A DNA stretch of 8,246 nucleotides, from NCBI GenBank assembly GCA_020631315.1, contig JAHDHM010000145.1:1-8246 (forward strand), given 5' to 3'. The notes beneath the pieces are model-generated. The model saw only the letters and a program-made list of their open reading frames with translations, was not told the origin of the DNA and made no database searches. The translations under genes and the position numbers were made by a program. Of this stretch, positions 6,593-8,246 are shown one piece after another. Each line of letters begins with the position of its first letter. The first letter of the stretch is position 1. The stretch comes from Acidimicrobiales bacterium (lineage in GTDB: Bacteria > Actinomycetota > Acidimicrobiia > Acidimicrobiales > Poriferisodaliceae).

Positions 6593-7288
6593 TCAGCCGA
6601 GCCGGTAGCCGACGCCCCAGACCGTGTGCAGCTCGAGCGCGTCGCCGAGCTTGCGGCGGAGTTGGCGGACGTGGACGTCGACGGTGCGTTCGTCGCCGTA
6701 CCACTCGGGCCCCCAGACCCCGTCGAGCAGCTGCTGGCGGGAGAGCGCGATGCCCTGGTGCTCGGCGAGATGGAGCAGCAGATCGAACTCCCGTGTCGCC
6801 AGATGCACTGCGGCGCCGTCGACCGTGGCTTCGCGTCGACCGGGGTCGACGGTCAACGAGCCGATCTCGTGGGTCGCGGGCGCGGTCGAGGGCGCCGGCG
6901 CGCCGCGACGCAGCACGGCCTTCACCCGGGCAACCACCTCACGCGGACTGAACGGCTTCGACACGTAGTCGTCGGCGCCGAGCTCGAGGCCGAGGATGCG
7001 GTCGATCTCGTCATCGCGTGCGGTCAGCATCATGACCGGACGGTTGCCCTCGGCCCGGATGGCCCGCAGCACGTCGAGGCCGTCCTTGTCGCCGGGCAGA
7101 CCGATGTCGAGGATCACCAGTGCCGGGTCGTGCCGTTCGATGCTCGCCAACCCGTGGTCGGCGTCGCCGGCCAGCACCGGCTTGAAGCCGCCCTGGCGAA
7201 GATAGAGATCGAGCAGGTCGGCGATCGACGGGTCGTCCTCGACCACCACGATGCTCGGCGCGTCGGCGTTGTCGCCCATGGAACCCAT
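6593..7288 (-). CDS. OmpR/PhoB-family response regulator
   Basis: The protein has 231 residues from the ATG at 7288, or 228 from the in-frame ATG at 7279. The receiver domain (about 12-125) carries the acidic pocket EDD (17-19), the phospho-acceptor Asp61 in VILDIGLPG, Thr89 in MMLTARD and Lys111 in SKPF. A short Pro/Ala linker (about 130-137) leads to the winged-helix DNA-binding domain (about 140-231). This has the family's LATREFDLLLHLAEHQG, WYGDERTVDVHVRQLRRKL and VWGVGYRLG blocks, ending right after the last one as usual. It is the first gene of an operon with the histidine kinase, its likely partner, 20 bases downstream. Both candidate start codons lie inside a repeat-rich segment (7272-7310) that may be an autoregulatory site. 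The target genes cannot be told from sequence. It diverges from the J-domain gene across a 105-base gap. Confidence 0.94.
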   Translation of the reverse strand: MGSMGDNADAPSIVVVEDDPSIADLLDLYLRQGGFKPVLAGDADHGLASIERHDPALVILDIGLPGDKDGLDVLRAIRAEGNRPVMMLTARDDEIDRILGLELGADDYVSKPFSPREVVARVKAVLRRGAPAPSTAPATHEIGSLTVDPGRREATVDGAAVHLATREFDLLLHLAEHQGIALSRQQLLDGVWGPEWYGDERTVDVHVRQLRRKLGDALELHTVWGVGYRLG

Positions 7289-7310
7289 ACAACCCCATCG
7301 GCATGGGCGA
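7272..7310. promoter_or_regulatory. Inverted repeat with stacked CCCAT repeats over the regulator start codons
   Basis: TCGCCCAT (7272-7279) and ATGGGCGA (7303-7310) are a perfect 8-base inverted repeat with a 23-base spacer. Inside are direct CCCAT copies at 7275, 7284 and 7294, spaced 9 and 10 bases, about one helical turn apart. OmpR-type regulators commonly bind direct repeats spaced about one turn, so self-regulation is one reading. In the mRNA the arms could pair and hide the ATG at 7279. Both are inferences. Confidence 0.4.
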
Positions 7311-7381
7311 ATCGTGGACGAGGAGTGAGGGAAGTGTGATGAACCGGCCGGCGCAGCGTCGGGCCTGCGGAAGCGCTCGTC

Positions 7382-7394
7382 TAGCATCGCCGGG
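7382..7394 (+). promoter_or_regulatory. Leaderless-type promoter of the J-domain gene
   Basis: TAGCAT at 7382-7387 fits the -10 consensus TAnnnT, and the GTG start codon begins 6 bases after it. A transcript would start at the GTG itself. No ribosome binding site and no obvious -35 box are visible. Confidence 0.55.
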
Positions 7395-8032
7395 TGGCCG
7401 ACGACCGATCTCACTACGAGGTGTTGCGCGTTCGTCGGGACGCCTCCACCGAGGAACTCCGGTCGGCCTACCTGCGTCTCGCCCGCCGCTTCCACCCCGA
7501 TGTCGTGGGCTCCGACCTGGCCGACATCAGCGAGGCCGAACGCGAGATGCGGGCCATCAACGCCGCATGGGACGTGCTCGGGGACGAGGCCGCGCGCCGT
7601 CGCTACGACCGGACGCTGCCGACACCACCGCCGACGTTCGTCAGCGAGGGTGACGTGGCCGGTGCGCGGCAACACGATGCGCCGTACGCCGGGTTCGACG
7701 ACGTCCCGATGCCACCCGGAGCCGAAGGGTCCGGGGCCCCTGTCGTGGGCATCGCCCGCTTCGTCGTGCGCCTCGCTCCGCTGTGTTTCGTGGCCGGCTT
7801 CGGCGTCCTGACCCTCGGCGCGATGCTGCAGATGTCGGCCGTGTGGAGCACGGGTCTGGCGATCCTGCTGATCTCTCTCGTCGCGTTCCTGCTGGCCCCC
7901 TTCCTCGTGATGAGCTCCGGCGCTCGCCGGCGAGCGGCACAGACCCGCGCCGAGCGCGCTGATGCCGATGAACACGACGAGTCCGGTTCGGGCGACGAGG
8001 GCGGCAACAGCGACGCCTCCGACGCTCGCTAG
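7394..8032 (+). CDS. Membrane-anchored J-domain (DnaJ-like) protein
   Basis: The protein has 212 residues. The J-domain is at about 7-70: HYEVLRVRRDAS, helix II ELRSAYLRLARRF, the HPD motif at 34-36 that is needed to trigger the ATPase of DnaK/Hsp70, and helices III/IV ending AWDVLGDEAARRRYDRTL. There is no Gly/Phe-rich segment, zinc domain or C-terminal peptide-binding domain, so it is not DnaJ itself but a type III J-protein. A Pro/Gly-rich linker follows, then two transmembrane helices at about 127-147 and 152-173, and an acidic Ser/Gly/Asp tail. Both ends are probably cytosolic, putting the J-domain where it can recruit DnaK to the membrane. The partner and client are unknown. The GTG at 7394 is chosen because it starts directly before the J-domain and follows a -10 box by 6 bases. 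Its TAG stop overlaps the proposed trpC promoter. Confidence 0.88.
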   Translation: MADDRSHYEVLRVRRDASTEELRSAYLRLARRFHPDVVGSDLADISEAEREMRAINAAWDVLGDEAARRRYDRTLPTPPPTFVSEGDVAGARQHDAPYAGFDDVPMPPGAEGSGAPVVGIARFVVRLAPLCFVAGFGVLTLGAMLQMSAVWSTGLAILLISLVAFLLAPFLVMSSGARRRAAQTRAERADADEHDESGSGDEGGNSDASDAR

Positions 8033-8045
8033 CCTCGTCCACTCA
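8030..8045 (+). promoter_or_regulatory. Leaderless-type promoter of trpC overlapping the J-domain gene's stop
   Basis: TAGCCT at 8030-8035 fits TAnnnT, and its first three bases are the TAG stop codon of the upstream gene. The trpC ATG begins at 8045, 9 bases after the box. No ribosome binding site is seen in the 12 bases between the stop and the ATG. If the box is used, trpC can be transcribed separately from the J-domain gene and has no leader able to hold an attenuator. Confidence 0.45.
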
Positions 8046-8246
8046 TGGCCACGTACCTGGACCGCATCATCGACGAGCACCGCGCCACGGCGGCGGCGGA
8101 CACGCGTGCCACCGAGCAGCTGCGTGACGAGGCGATGTCGATGCCGCCGGCTCGTGGTTTCGGTGCGGCACTGCGCGTCGACGGACTCTCCGTCATCAGC
8201 GAGGTGAAGCGCCGCTCGCCGTCCAAGGGCGACCTCTTCGCCGATC
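8045..8246 (+). CDS. trpC: Indole-3-glycerol phosphate synthase, N-terminal part
   Basis: Only the first 67 residues are in the window; the gene continues past the right edge. The enzyme closes the indole ring of carboxyphenylaminodeoxyribulose phosphate to give indole-3-glycerol phosphate in tryptophan synthesis. The start (MATYLDRIIDEHR) matches the typical N-terminal helix of TrpC. VISEVKRRSPSKGDL (50-64) is the family's first strand signature, with the conserved Glu53, Lys55 and SPSKG. Lys55 corresponds to the catalytic lysine in this motif of known enzymes. It follows the J-domain gene by 12 bases, and other trp genes may lie just beyond the window. Confidence 0.93.
   Translation, partial: MATYLDRIIDEHRATAAADTRATEQLRDEAMSMPPARGFGAALRVDGLSVISEVKRRSPSKGDLFAD

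Noticed and set aside
7289..8080. Upstream extension of the response-regulator frame to 8080
   Set aside because: It lies antisense to the J-domain gene. Receiver-domain homology starts at about residue 12 from the ATG at 7288.
1..8246. Defence, phage, insertion-sequence or CRISPR content
   Set aside because: No transposase, integrase, repeat-spacer pattern or defence domain is seen; composition and codon use are even across the window.

Overview
The window is GC-rich chromosomal DNA with strong G/C bias at third codon positions, short intergenic gaps and several GTG starts. The gene types and the recurring TAGnnT box just upstream of start codons suggest a free-living high-GC actinobacterium. 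My best guess is the Acidimicrobiia (Ilumatobacter-like). That is inferred from style and gene content, not from a marker gene. I see no tRNA, rRNA, insertion sequence, phage, CRISPR or defence gene. This is mostly core housekeeping DNA, and I do not see a convincing new multi-gene system.

Layout. On the left (1-672, minus) is the 5' part of an unrecognised membrane protein with an acidic, disordered N-terminus, running off the window edge. Diverging from it (715-1128, plus) is a small protein with a zinc-ribbon-like N-terminus and a DUF5655-like domain. A 96-base gap with a 23-base-period direct repeat and a leaderless-type promoter leads into a plus-strand operon: a GroES-like co-chaperonin with an extra N-terminal tail (1225-1695), a fused anthranilate synthase TrpEG (1703-3874) and a YgfZ-type folate-binding protein (3871-4695). 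Gaps are +7 bases and a 4-base ATGA overlap. Converging on it is a minus-strand operon read from right to left: an OmpR/PhoB-type response regulator (7288-6593), a membrane sensor histidine kinase (6572-5151) and a small two-helix membrane protein (5140-4715). The right end, on the plus strand, holds a membrane-anchored J-domain protein (7394-8032) and the start of indole-3-glycerol phosphate synthase TrpC (8045 onward, cut by the window end).

How they fit together. TrpEG (chorismate to anthranilate) and TrpC (ring closure to indole-3-glycerol phosphate) are two steps of tryptophan synthesis. They sit about 4 kb apart, separated by the two-component operon and the J-protein gene. The GroES-like and J-domain proteins are chaperone-related, but neither groEL nor dnaK is visible. 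YgfZ points to iron-sulphur cluster maintenance. The response regulator and kinase form a cognate pair, probably with the small membrane protein as an accessory.

The points most worth a second look are the TAG-box leaderless promoter pattern (two copies of which reuse the upstream gene's TAG stop codon), the GroES-like protein that appears to lack the roof loop, the inverted and direct repeats across the response-regulator start codons, and the 23-base repeat upstream of the groES-like gene.
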